Shown piece by piece: positions 8,639 through 16,795 of a stretch of DNA of 64,000 bases. Source of the stretch: Prevotella sp. tc2-28. GTDB lineage: Bacteria; Bacteroidota; Bacteroidia; Bacteroidales; Bacteroidaceae. Every line of letters starts with the position of its first letter. Position 1 is the stretch's first letter. A program made the translations under genes and the position numbers. The DNA lies in assembly GCF_900107705.1 (NCBI RefSeq), contig NZ_FNRE01000004.1:124001-188000 (forward strand). The letters are read 5' to 3'. Below the pieces are notes generated by a model, which was not told where the DNA came from, made no database searches, and saw nothing but the letters and a program-made list of their open reading frames with translations.

Positions 8639-9739
8639 ATGAAACAGTTTATAGCATTTGTAATCAAGGAAACCAAGCACATCCTGCGCGACAAGCGTAC
8701 GATGCTGATACTCTTCGGCATGCCTGTGGTGATGATGCTGCTCTTCGGCTTTGCCATCAGCACTGATGTGAAGAATGTGCGCACGGTGGTGGTCACCTCT
8801 GAAATGTCGCCTCGCACGCAGCAGGCTGTAGAACGATTGGCACAATCGGAATATTTTATTATCACGCAGACGGTGAACACACCACAGGAAGCCGAACTGC
8901 TCATCCGTAGTCAGAAGGCCGATATGAGCCTCACCCCCAGCCCCTCTCCGATTGGCGAGGGGAGTAGTAACCTTCAGTGGCAAATCATGGTTGACGGTAG
9001 CGACCCCAATATGGCTCAGCAATGGACCACATACGCCCAAAGCATACTGTCTCAGCCAGTTGACGGCAAACACTATTCACTCCCCTCGCCCTTTGGAGAG
9101 GGGCTGGGGGTGAGGCTCCTCTACAATCCCCAGATGCGCTCCGCCTACAACTTCGTGCCAGCTATCATGGGTATGCTATTGATGCTCATTTGTGCTATGA
9201 TGACCTCAATATCGATTGTCCGCGAAAAGGAGAAAGGTACAATGGAGGTGCTGTTAGTATCGCCCGTTAAACCCTTGATGGTTATCATGGCTAAGGCAGT
9301 GCCCTATCTGGTGCTGGCCTTTGGCATCCTCATCACCATCTTGCTGATGGCGCGTTTCGTGCTGGGAGTGCCCTTAGCAGGTTCGCTGTTCTGGATATTA
9401 GCCGTGAGTACTCTCTATATTCTGTTGGCACTTTCGTTAGGGCTACTCATCTCTAACATAGCACAAACGCAACTTGTAGCCCTGCTGCTCTCGGCTATGG
9501 TACTGCTCATGCCTGTGGTGATGCTGTCGGGTATGTTGTTCCCTGTAGAGTCGATGCCAACTATCCTGCAATGGATATCGGCCATCGTGCCGCCTCGCTA
9601 TTATATCGAGGCTATGCGCAAGCTGATGATTATGGGCGTGGGTATAGGTGAAGTGGCTCGCGAGGTGATTGTGCTGGCAATTATGACGGTAGTGCTGCTC
9701 GCCATCGCCCTGAAGAAGTTCAAGCAGCGCCTGGAGTGA
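8639..9739 (+). CDS. ABC-2 type transporter permease (first of two)
   Basis: 366 residues from ATG 8639. An ATG at 8606 overlapping the ATPase stop would add 11 residues encoded by a tandem repeat, so the later start is preferred; coupling from 8606 remains possible. The layout is that of ABC-2 permeases: one membrane helix (MLILFGMPVVMMLLFGFAIS), a large extracytoplasmic domain, then five helices from about residue 180. The segment REKEKGTMEVLLVSPVKP is the family signature. The outer loop carries two in-frame GC-rich palindromic elements in inverted orientation (8927-8965 and 9079-9117), seen as PSPSPIGEGSS and LPSPFGEGLGVR. Confidence 0.9.
   Translation: MKQFIAFVIKETKHILRDKRTMLILFGMPVVMMLLFGFAISTDVKNVRTVVVTSEMSPRTQQAVERLAQSEYFIITQTVNTPQEAELLIRSQKADMSLTPSPSPIGEGSSNLQWQIMVDGSDPNMAQQWTTYAQSILSQPVDGKHYSLPSPFGEGLGVRLLYNPQMRSAYNFVPAIMGMLLMLICAMMTSISIVREKEKGTMEVLLVSPVKPLMVIMAKAVPYLVLAFGILITILLMARFVLGVPLAGSLFWILAVSTLYILLALSLGLLISNIAQTQLVALLLSAMVLLMPVVMLSGMLFPVESMPTILQWISAIVPPRYYIEAMRKLMIMGVGIGEVAREVIVLAIMTVVLLAIALKKFKQRLE
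8927..8965 (+). repeat. GC-rich palindromic element, left arm in permease 1
   Basis: 39 bp containing CCTCACCCCCAGCCCCTCTCC and a closing GGCGAGGGG arm. It matches the reverse complement of 9079-9117 at about 36 of 39 positions and is translated in frame. Confidence 0.85.
9079..9117 (-). repeat. GC-rich palindromic element, right arm in permease 1
   Basis: Inverted copy of 8927-8965, 113 bp away. The transcript could form a long stem within the coding region. The frame stays open. Confidence 0.85.
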
Positions 9740-9741
9740 TA

Positions 9742-9769
9742 TTAACTCTTAACTCTTAATTCTTAACTA
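9742..9769 (+). repeat. Heptamer spacer repeat (TTAACTC type, four units)
   Basis: TTAACTC, TTAACTC, TTAATTC, TTAACTA fill the whole gap between the two permease genes; the last base of the run is the A of the second permease's ATG. Confidence 0.85.
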
Positions 9770-10869
9770 TGATAAAATATCTCATACAAAAAGAGTTCCT
9801 GCAGATACGCCGTAATGCGTTTCTGCCAAGGCTCATCGTCATATTCCCCATCGTCATCATGTGTGTGATGCCATGGGTAATGCAGATGGAAGTTAAGAAT
9901 GTCGTGGTAGATGTGGTTGACATAGACCATACCATGGAGTCGCAGCGCTTGGTACAGCAGGTTGCTGCTTCCAACTATTTCATCTTTGGTGGACAAAAAG
10001 CCACCTATGCCGAGGCGATGAAAGACATAGAGAAGGGTAAGGCAGACGTTATTCTTGAGATACGCGACGGCAAGTATCTCATTGCTGCCAATGCCGTCAA
10101 TGGTACCAAGGGAGCGATGGGTAGTGCCTATCTGAGTCAGATAATAAGACCCACCCCCCAGCCCCTCCCTGTAATGGAGGGGAGTAGCAATTCTCAAGGG
10201 CAAAAGATATCTGCTCCCTCCCTCACAGGGAGGGTTGGGGGTGGGTCTCTTCTTCTCTATAACAAAGGTCAGGACTACAAACTCTTCATGATTCCCGCTC
10301 TGTTTGCCATTGTGATGATGCTGATGACGGGCTTCCTGCCCACACTCAATATCGTTGGTGAGAAGGAGGCTGGTACCATCGAACAGATCAACGTTACACC
10401 TGTCTCTAAGTGGTCGTTCATCCTCGCGAAACTCATCCCTTACTGGCTTATCGCGCTATTTATCATTACCGTGTGCCTGCTGTTAGCGTGGATTGTCTAT
10501 GGCATTACACCTGCTGGCCCAGTGTGGCTCATCTATGTGCTTGCCATGCTGCTGGCGCTGTTCTTCTCGTCATTCGGACTCATCGTGTCCAACTATTCCG
10601 ACACCATGCAGCAGGCGATGTTCGTGATGTGGTTCTTTGTGGTGAACATCATGCTGCTCTCGGGACTGTTCACCCCCACGCGCTCTATGCCCCAGTGGGC
10701 GTATCTGACCACCTATATCAACCCCATGCACTACTTTATCGAAGCCATCCGCACCGTCTTTATCCGTGGTGGCGGACTGCACGAAACAGCCCACCAGGTC
10801 TTAGCCCTTGCGGGCATCGGTACGCTGATGGGCTGTTGGGCCGTACAGAGCTACAAAAAGAATAGTTAA
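9769..10869 (+). CDS. ABC-2 type transporter permease (second of two)
   Basis: 366 residues. An N-terminal helix (LIVIFPIVIMCVMPWVMQME) is followed by an extracytoplasmic domain and five further helices, with the family segment GEKEAGTIEQINVTPVSKW at about residue 203. It is paired with the preceding permease and the twin ATPase in a tripartite drug or lipid exporter of the YbhFSR kind. The extracytoplasmic loop contains another inverted pair of GC-rich elements (10147-10187 and 10213-10249) read in frame as PTPQPLPVMEGSS and APSLTGRVGGGS. It is the last gene of the operon; the next gene converges on it. Confidence 0.9.
   Translation: MIKYLIQKEFLQIRRNAFLPRLIVIFPIVIMCVMPWVMQMEVKNVVVDVVDIDHTMESQRLVQQVAASNYFIFGGQKATYAEAMKDIEKGKADVILEIRDGKYLIAANAVNGTKGAMGSAYLSQIIRPTPQPLPVMEGSSNSQGQKISAPSLTGRVGGGSLLLYNKGQDYKLFMIPALFAIVMMLMTGFLPTLNIVGEKEAGTIEQINVTPVSKWSFILAKLIPYWLIALFIITVCLLLAWIVYGITPAGPVWLIYVLAMLLALFFSSFGLIVSNYSDTMQQAMFVMWFFVVNIMLLSGLFTPTRSMPQWAYLTTYINPMHYFIEAIRTVFIRGGGLHETAHQVLALAGIGTLMGCWAVQSYKKNS
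10147..10187 (+). repeat. GC-rich palindromic element, left arm in permease 2
   Basis: Begins AGACCCACCCCCCAGCCCC and ends with GGAGGGGAGTAGC. It is close to the element at 11259-11299 and inversely related to 10213-10249. Confidence 0.8.
10213..10249 (-). repeat. GC-rich palindromic element, right arm in permease 2
   Basis: The reverse complement begins AGACCCACCCCCAACCCTCC, matching 10147-10187. The 25-bp spacer between the arms is coding. Confidence 0.8.
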
Positions 10870-10880
10870 TCTAAGGCCGG

Positions 10881-10920
10881 AGCTGGCAGCCTGACATATC
10901 GTCCGAGGGTGTCCAGCTCA
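10881..10920. terminator. Possible hairpin between convergent operons
   Basis: GAGCTGG and CCAGCTC arms, seven pairs with a long loop, lie between the converging permease and amidohydrolase genes. There is no T-run, so this is weak. Confidence 0.3.
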
Positions 10921-10934
10921 GCAGTGACATCATA

Positions 10935-12287
10935 CTATCTCTGTTTTTTGAATATCAGTTTCATGGTCTCGGGGTCGAGTGGCTTCATGGTGGGCAGTTT
11001 CAGGTCTTTCACCATGTGAAGCGTGCCCTGCTTGTACTTCTGGAAGTGCTCTGTCTTCAGATGTTGCTGATAAGTTTCATCAGAGGCGTAGATTTCAAGA
11101 ATGCGAATCTTTGTAGAGTCTTCGGCACTCTGCATGGGGAACAGGCAGACGACACCAGGCTCGCGCTCTATACTCAGGCGATCTACCTCGTTGGCAAAAG
11201 CTAAGTATTCCTGCAAATACTGTGGATAGACCTCAATCTCAGCAATGCGGACAAGAGGAGACCCTCCCCCTTGCCCCTCCCTGTGATGGAGGGGAGTAGA
11301 TAGTGATTGGGTGAGGCTTTGGGCATTCTTCCATAGAATCATCTCCTTGAACGGTGCGAGGTCTGGCTCTTTCGATAGATAGTCCTTCATCCTCGCCAGA
11401 CTCTGCGTGAACACCTGCGGAGCGACGTATGGATAGTCGGAACCGTAGAGCAGGTGGTCGGGCGTGGTGATGGTGAGCAACATGCGGATTACCTCAGGTG
11501 AGTGTGCACCAGCAAGGTCGTAATAGAGGGTGCGGAGGTTGGCTTCATAGTCAATCTCGCCCACCATCTTGTTTGTCTGCATCACAGGCGTCAACGACTT
11601 CATGCGTGGGATAGCCAACGGCAGATAGGCACCGCAATGGGGCACCACCACCTTTATATGATTATAGCGAGCCAACACATTGCGTGAAATCATGTTCGAC
11701 ACGGCACGGGTGGTTTCCGAGAGATATTCCTGCATAGCGAGTGGTGTCTGTTGCATCACCTGCTTATTTACGGGTTCTGGGCAATGGGGATGCAGAATCA
11801 CCACGGCCTTACGCTCATTCAACACAGAGAAAAGCGTGTCAAGTTCGGGTGCACCAAGATACTGTCCGCCAACATTCGTTGCCAACTTAATGCCGTCAGC
11901 CTTCAGTACGTCGAGCGCATACTTCACCTCCTCAATGGCTTTCGAGACATCGGGCAGCGGTAGGGCAGCACAGAACAGGAATCGTCCTGGGTGCTCCTTC
12001 TTGATGCGAGCGGCAGCCTCATTGGTCTGTCTCACCACCTCTGCAGACGAAGGTTGTGGAGCCGCCAATGTCAACACCGATGTCTCGACACCAGCCTCGT
12101 CCATCCATTTCAGATGATTCTCCACATTGTACTTTGGCAAGGGGAATCCCTCGTCCATCACACGTCCCTCTGTTTCCAGAGCCGACACAAACTCAGGAGT
12201 GATGATGTGGCTGTGCACATCAATCACGCCCTGAGCGAATCCGTTTGCTGCTATCATAAGACCCAGCAATAATGCTTTGGTTTTCAA
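10935..12287 (-). CDS. Exported amidohydrolase fused to an antibiotic-biosynthesis-monooxygenase (ABM) domain
   Basis: 450 residues from a TTG start at 12287, two bases after the alcohol dehydrogenase stop. That start gives a good signal peptide (MKTKALLLGLMIAANGFAQ); the next ATG would cut into it. The amidohydrolase_2 domain (about 20-335) has metal ligands VIDVHSHI, a middle His in VVPHCGAY and the Asp of LLYGSDYPY, as in decarboxylating hydrolases. The ABM domain (about 350-440; EIEVYPQYLQEYLAFANEV, then HLKTEHFQKYK) resembles YgiN/LsrG-type quinol monooxygenases. The junction is exactly a GC-rich palindromic element (11259-11299), so two once-separate genes may have been joined by it. 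Substrate unknown. Confidence 0.85.
   Translation of the reverse strand: MKTKALLLGLMIAANGFAQGVIDVHSHIITPEFVSALETEGRVMDEGFPLPKYNVENHLKWMDEAGVETSVLTLAAPQPSSAEVVRQTNEAAARIKKEHPGRFLFCAALPLPDVSKAIEEVKYALDVLKADGIKLATNVGGQYLGAPELDTLFSVLNERKAVVILHPHCPEPVNKQVMQQTPLAMQEYLSETTRAVSNMISRNVLARYNHIKVVVPHCGAYLPLAIPRMKSLTPVMQTNKMVGEIDYEANLRTLYYDLAGAHSPEVIRMLLTITTPDHLLYGSDYPYVAPQVFTQSLARMKDYLSKEPDLAPFKEMILWKNAQSLTQSLSTPLHHREGQGGGSPLVRIAEIEVYPQYLQEYLAFANEVDRLSIEREPGVVCLFPMQSAEDSTKIRILEIYASDETYQQHLKTEHFQKYKQGTLHMVKDLKLPTMKPLDPETMKLIFKKQR
11259..11299. repeat. GC-rich palindromic element at the domain junction of the amidohydrolase-ABM gene
   Basis: Plus-strand GACCCTCCCCCTTGCCCCTC with closing arm GGAGGGGAGTAG, nearly the same as 10147-10187. 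Because the gene is on the minus strand it is translated in the other orientation, as TPLHHREGQGGGSPL, yet remains open. Confidence 0.85.
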
Positions 12288-12289
12288 TT

Positions 12290-13456
12290 TTAAAGACTGT
12301 CTTTGAGTACCTTGACTACTTCGTCACGATTTAGGATGTAGTAACCACCCTGGCAGATAGGACAAGCATCGGCCATTCCTTCAATCAGTTCTGGCTTGGC
12401 ACCACAGTCGGTGATATTCATTGCAAGACCCAGTTCGCGCATCCACTGTTCCATTGTCTCCAGACCTTCCATCGCAACCTGTTCGTCAGTTTTACCATCA
12501 GCAGAAACGTTCCATACATTCATTGCCAGACGCTTGAACTTCTGCACGGCATCGGGCGACTTGCTGATGAGCAGACGGTAATAGGCTCCGCTGACGGCTG
12601 CGAGTGTATGACCATGAGTGGCATCAGTAAATGCAGCCACTGCCTGTCCCAGCATGTGCACCATCCAGTCGGTAGCCTTGGCACGGTCGATGAGGGTGTT
12701 GAGTGCCCAAGTGGCAGTCCACATGATGTTTGAACGAGCCTCGTAGTCCTCGGGGTTGACAATCGCCTTGCGTGAACTGACGATGAGTGAGCGCATCAGA
12801 CCTTCGGCAATGTAGTCGCTGGTGTTGTCGTCAGTACCAGAGAGATATTGCTCCAGGATGTGACTCATAATATCATAGATGCCTGCCACCATCTGATACT
12901 TGGGAACAGTAAAGGTGAAACGAGGATTGAGGATGGAGAAGTCGGGGTTGCGGAAGTTATAGAAAAGTTTGCGGTTCTCCGTATGGCTGGAGATCACCGA
13001 ACAACTGTCCATCTCAGAGCCAGTGCCAGCCATTGTCAGCACACAACCCACAGGAATCCAACGGCAAGTCATAGGCTGCCAGTTTTTGAAGTAGTACTCC
13101 CAAGGATCACCATCGTACCAAGCACTTCCGGCTACGGCCTTACAATAGTCAACGGTAGAGCCACCACCTACACCAAGGATGAAATCCACATTCTCCTTGC
13201 GCGCCATGTGAGCACCCTCCAACACCTTTTCTATAGTAGGATTAGGCATCACACCTGCAATCTCAATGACGTCGCATCCGGCTTTCTGCAACTCAGCCAT
13301 CACCTGGTCGTAGATGCCGTTGCGCTTGATGCTGCCGCCGCCATAGCAGAGCATAATTTTCTTGCCATAGTTCTTCAGTTCTTCACTCAGTTTGCTTAAA
13401 GAATCCTCACCGAAGTGCAACTTCGTAGGATTGTGGAATGTAAAATTGCCTAACAT
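12290..13456 (-). CDS. Iron-containing alcohol dehydrogenase (YqhD/BdhA-like)
   Basis: 388 residues from ATG 13456. An upstream ATG at 13498 is rejected because the promoter -7 element lies within that extension; MLGNFTFHNPTKLHFGE is the usual family start. The nucleotide-binding loop is FILGVGGGSTVDYCKA (about 95-110). Metal ligands are visible as YDIMSHILEQ (Asp and His), VHMLGQ and THGHTLA. The family reduces butyraldehyde and other reactive aldehydes, normally with NADPH. The gene is first in a two-gene operon with the amidohydrolase, and its upstream region duplicates that of the flavodoxin operon, suggesting a shared aldehyde or redox stress response (inference). Confidence 0.93.
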   Translation of the reverse strand: MLGNFTFHNPTKLHFGEDSLSKLSEELKNYGKKIMLCYGGGSIKRNGIYDQVMAELQKAGCDVIEIAGVMPNPTIEKVLEGAHMARKENVDFILGVGGGSTVDYCKAVAGSAWYDGDPWEYYFKNWQPMTCRWIPVGCVLTMAGTGSEMDSCSVISSHTENRKLFYNFRNPDFSILNPRFTFTVPKYQMVAGIYDIMSHILEQYLSGTDDNTSDYIAEGLMRSLIVSSRKAIVNPEDYEARSNIMWTATWALNTLIDRAKATDWMVHMLGQAVAAFTDATHGHTLAAVSGAYYRLLISKSPDAVQKFKRLAMNVWNVSADGKTDEQVAMEGLETMEQWMRELGLAMNITDCGAKPELIEGMADACPICQGGYYILNRDEVVKVLKDSL

Positions 13457-13467
13457 GTTTTTTATCG

Positions 13468-13566
13468 TTTTAAAGTTTCTGGGTGCAAAGGTACGCACAT
13501 TATTTTATATAGGTATTACACAAATTGGCTGACAATATACCAATTTCGCAGAGAGTGCTTTAAAAA
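13468..13566 (-). promoter_or_regulatory. Promoter/operator of the alcohol dehydrogenase operon, copy 2 of the duplicated block
   Basis: The -7 element TACCTTTGC is at 13485-13493 (minus strand). The upstream part contains AATTGG and CCAATT arms around 13523-13544 and GAGAGTGCTT at 13551-13560. It parallels 3441-3537 almost base for base, including the TTTCTGGGTGCAAAGGTACG segment next to the -7 element. Confidence 0.7.
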
Positions 13567-13590
13567 GAAAAAAAATATACCATTATTAGA

Positions 13591-14448
13591 CTATTTTCCG
13601 CATCTTGTAGAAGCAATAGCAGCCTTGACTTGAGCCATGTTACTACGCGAGACAGGGAGGGATTCGTGGCATTGTCTGATAAGCAACTGGGTGGAGCCGG
13701 AATGTGAGACGATTTGCTCGACCTGACCAAGGTTGACCAGGAAGGCGCGATGGCAGCGAACAATCATCGGATAGTCCTGTAGCGTTTCCTCCATCTGTTT
13801 CATCGTGGTGCGAAGCATATCAGAACGCACTTGCCCGTCGTGCAGATGATTAACCTTGACATAGTTGCCCACGGCCTCAATATATAGTAGGTGGGAAATC
13901 TGGAGCGTCACCGATTCGTTGGTCGAGCCAGTGAGGGTAAGCTCCTGGAGGCGGGGTTCCTGCATTTCCTTCAACTCTTTGTTCAGCTGTCTCAGCTCTT
14001 CCAGTTCCATCGCCAGATACTTGTTTCGGAACTTAAAACGCCAGTATAGGCCGATGGCAAAGGATAGAAAAGCAATGATTGCCAGCGTCTCTATATAGTT
14101 GCTCAGCGAGAGCCGATTGCTCTCAACCAGACTGCTCATTACAAAGTGGCGATACAGACAGATTAATAGTGCCACCAAAAGTGTGTTGATGAACTGAAAG
14201 CGCAAATTGCGACTAATGATATAGTTGATGCCGCGATCGTAGGAGCGAGGCATACGTACAATGTGTCGCAGAATGACCTCTGTGATAAAACAGCTGAACA
14301 AGCCTAACACAAAAAGGCCCAGCAGATGCAGAAAGGTCTGCCATCGTTCTGCATCAAGTCCGAAGGGCTTGAAGATCGCAATCGCCAGTATGATGAAAGC
14401 GGTACTGATGAATCGGATGCTGATGGTTTCTTTGTGACTTTTGTTCAT
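13591..14448 (-). CDS. Membrane-bound LytTR-family transcriptional regulator
   Basis: 285 residues. Four membrane helices occupy about 10-135 (for example FISTAFIILAIAIFKPFGL and LHLLGLFVLGLFSCFITEV). A short coiled coil (LEELRQLNKELKEMQE) and a C-terminal LytTR DNA-binding domain follow (about 180-280; LLYIEAVGNYVKVNHL, then MIVRCHRAFLVNLGQVEQI). No response-regulator receiver domain is present, so signalling is presumably through the membrane part, as in other single-protein LytTR regulators of Bacteroidetes. It diverges from the transglutaminase-like gene, its likeliest target. A -7 element (TAACTTTGC, 14455-14463 minus strand) lies just upstream. Confidence 0.9.
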   Translation of the reverse strand: MNKSHKETISIRFISTAFIILAIAIFKPFGLDAERWQTFLHLLGLFVLGLFSCFITEVILRHIVRMPRSYDRGINYIISRNLRFQFINTLLVALLICLYRHFVMSSLVESNRLSLSNYIETLAIIAFLSFAIGLYWRFKFRNKYLAMELEELRQLNKELKEMQEPRLQELTLTGSTNESVTLQISHLLYIEAVGNYVKVNHLHDGQVRSDMLRTTMKQMEETLQDYPMIVRCHRAFLVNLGQVEQIVSHSGSTQLLIRQCHESLPVSRSNMAQVKAAIASTRCGK

Positions 14449-14454
14449 ACGGCG

Positions 14455-14463
14455 GCAAAGTTA
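14455..14463 (-). promoter_or_regulatory. Promoter -7 element of the LytTR gene
   Basis: TAACTTTGC on the minus strand, 6 bases before the start codon, implying a very short leader. Confidence 0.5.
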
Positions 14464-14512
14464 CGAAATAAAACTGACATTCGTCACATTTCCATGCCGT
14501 TTATCCCACAAA

Positions 14513-14545
14513 TTTGGAATACACTGCAACTATTCATACCTTTGC
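14513..14545 (+). promoter_or_regulatory. Promoter of the transglutaminase-like gene
   Basis: TTTG at 14513-14516, a 20-bp spacer, then TACCTTTGC at 14537-14545. The -33 box lies inside CCACAAATTTGGAATAC, which is similar to the same region of the promoter at 16796-16828. Confidence 0.75.
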
Positions 14546-14576
14546 AACGTCGAAATAATAAAAATATTCGGAAGAT

Positions 14577-15800
14577 ATGAAAACAATGAGATTATTGGCA
14601 GTATTGGCCATTGCTTTTATGAGTGTAACGAGCATGAAGGCTCAGAGTCAGCGAATGATGGAGTTCCAGAATGAGTTTAGCAAGTATCAGACACAATATC
14701 GTGAGCTGATGCATAGTGGAAAGCACAAGGAGGCGATGGCTCCGCTGGCAAGTTGTATCGCAATGCTCGACACCACCACGATTTTCAAGATATCGCCCAT
14801 CCCCGAGGCTGCCATCAAGGAGCAGAAGGGACTGCTGTACTACGACTATGCGTGCTGCTATGCACTGGTGGGGCAGAAGACGAAGGCGCTTGCGGCACTG
14901 GAGAAGTCAGTCCTGCTGGGCTACAAGGATTACAATAATATAGTGAACGACAATGACCTCCGCTCGCTGCGCAAGGACAAGAAATATCAGGCGCTGCTGG
15001 CTCAGGTGAACGACCGTCATCCCCTCAGTGTGCTGAAAAAATCGGCTCCATACGCTAAGGCCCAGCAAGACATTCTGTTCCGTTATCAACCTAAAGAGTC
15101 GAAGAACCTACGCATGGTTCGCGACTATTTCAAGCTTGACTCTGTAGTCGGGCAGGGCGACGAACTCTCGAAGATTATCAATCTGCTGCACTTTGCCCAC
15201 GACAACATCCGCCACGACGGAGGTAACCAGGCGTTTGCAGAGTTGGATGCCATCGACCTTTATAACTATTACAAGACTACCGGTAAGGGCGTGAACTGTC
15301 GCCAGCTGGCCATATCGCTCTGCGAGATGTACCTGTCGATGGGCATCCCGGCCCGCTATGTGACCTGCATGCCAGCCGATTCGCTCGACTATGAGTGCCA
15401 TGTGATTAACACCGTGTGGTCGGAGCAGTTGCAGAAATGGCTTTACATCGACCCCACGATGGATGCCTGGGTGACAGACGAGAACGGCACGATGCTCAGC
15501 ATCGCCGAGGTGCGAGAGCGGCTCATCAACGACCAACCCTTGGTGCTCTGCGAGACTGCTAACTGGAACCACGAGTCGCAACAGACAAAGGAATACTATT
15601 TGGAGACCTACATGGCAAAGAACCTGTACTACTTCGTTTGCAAGAAGCTGAACCGCTTTAATCCTGAGAGCCTCTATCGCAACAACGACCCTGCAGATGA
15701 CGTCAGGCTCATACCCGTTGGTTTCGTCAACAACAACTGGAAGTGCGACACCACTACTGACTCAGAGGTGTTCTGGGCAAAACCAAAGAAAGAACAATGA
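14577..15800 (+). CDS. Exported transglutaminase-like protein with N-terminal TPR-like region
   Basis: 407 residues with a signal peptide (MKTMRLLAVLAIAFMSVTSMKA). Residues ~25-150 are helical and TPR-like (YDYACCYALVGQKTKALAAL). The transglutaminase core has Cys in GVNCRQLAISLCEMY (about 240), His in YECHVINTVW (about 277) and Asp in LYIDPTMDAW (about 292), the complete catalytic triad. Family members act as cysteine proteases or cross-linking enzymes; the substrate is unknown. It stands alone, divergent from the LytTR regulator, and is probably periplasmic or surface located. Confidence 0.88.
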   Translation: MKTMRLLAVLAIAFMSVTSMKAQSQRMMEFQNEFSKYQTQYRELMHSGKHKEAMAPLASCIAMLDTTTIFKISPIPEAAIKEQKGLLYYDYACCYALVGQKTKALAALEKSVLLGYKDYNNIVNDNDLRSLRKDKKYQALLAQVNDRHPLSVLKKSAPYAKAQQDILFRYQPKESKNLRMVRDYFKLDSVVGQGDELSKIINLLHFAHDNIRHDGGNQAFAELDAIDLYNYYKTTGKGVNCRQLAISLCEMYLSMGIPARYVTCMPADSLDYECHVINTVWSEQLQKWLYIDPTMDAWVTDENGTMLSIAEVRERLINDQPLVLCETANWNHESQQTKEYYLETYMAKNLYYFVCKKLNRFNPESLYRNNDPADDVRLIPVGFVNNNWKCDTTTDSEVFWAKPKKEQ

Positions 15801-15935
15801 ATATCCGTTTGTACGGAGGCGCTACAGTTGATGTTAGACCATATCTGACAAACGACTGACATCAAATCGCTCATCAGTACCAAGGTGAGAACAGACCAAT
15901 TAGAGTATTAAGATTAGAACTTAACAAATAAAGAT

Positions 15936-16670
15936 ATGATGGATAAGAAATTATGTCAGAGTTGCGGCATGCCGCTAACCGAAGATGTTCTCGGCACGAA
16001 TGCCGACGGCAGTAAGAATGAAGATTACTGCATGTACTGCTATAAGGATGGAAAATTCTTGCAGGAATGTACGATGGAAGAGATGATTGAGCATTGTGCT
16101 CAATTTGTGAATGCCGTTAATGAAGGGTTGGAAAAAACCATCACCAAAGAGGAATATATTGGCATGATGAAAACGTATTTCCCCCAATTGAAGCGTTGGC
16201 GCCAAACGTTGGATGTTAGTAACGATGAAGTCATGAATGTCAACCCCGCTTTGGCAGGTGTTAAAGAACTCATTGCACAGATGGCAGACAAACTGCCCAT
16301 CGCTTACATCTCATCAGTAGACCAAGAAGGTTTTCCATGGACCAAAGCCATGTTGAAACCACGCAAGTGTGAGGGTATCAAAACCTTCTACTTTACAACC
16401 AACACATTCTCAATACGTGTGGCTCATTACAAGGCTAATCCCAAGGCAAGCATCTATTTCTGCGATGCCAAAGGCTTCAAGGGCATGATGCTGCGGGGCA
16501 CGATGGAGGTACTGACGGATGCCGCCTCGAAAGAGATGATCTGGCACAATGGGGACGAGCAGTACTATCCCGGTGGTGTAACCGACCCAAACTACTGCGT
16601 CTTGAAGTTCACCGCAACTGACGGCCGTTTCTACAGTGATTTCTATCCACGTAGTTTCGTGATTGAGTAA
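15936..16670 (+). CDS. Zinc-ribbon protein fused to a pyridoxamine 5'-phosphate oxidase-like domain
   Basis: 244 residues; ATGs at 15936 and 15939 are both possible. The N-terminus is a four-cysteine zinc ribbon (CQSCGMP, then DYCMYCYKDG) typical of the 'putative zinc ribbon domain' family, followed by a helical part. From about residue 115 a split-barrel flavin- or haem-binding fold follows (LPIAYISSVDQEGFPWTKAM, then ASIYFCDAKGFKGMMLRGTM), as in general-stress FMN-binding proteins. The cofactor is not certain. A 135-bp non-coding gap precedes it, with no clear -7 element. Confidence 0.85.
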   Translation: MMDKKLCQSCGMPLTEDVLGTNADGSKNEDYCMYCYKDGKFLQECTMEEMIEHCAQFVNAVNEGLEKTITKEEYIGMMKTYFPQLKRWRQTLDVSNDEVMNVNPALAGVKELIAQMADKLPIAYISSVDQEGFPWTKAMLKPRKCEGIKTFYFTTNTFSIRVAHYKANPKASIYFCDAKGFKGMMLRGTMEVLTDAASKEMIWHNGDEQYYPGGVTDPNYCVLKFTATDGRFYSDFYPRSFVIE

Positions 16671-16795
16671 TGTTCTAACAGGGAAAGAGACACGTAGTAA
16701 CAGGGAGGGAAGCGGTATTTTCCACAGGCGCAGATGGTAATTATCTGTGAGATTGCGTGCCGTTTGTCGCAAAAACATACGGAATGTTCCAGAAA

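Noticed and set aside
15797-15859. 20-codon ORF overlapping the transglutaminase-like stop
   Set aside because: Short, no promoter or conserved neighbour; the 135-bp gap is better left non-coding.
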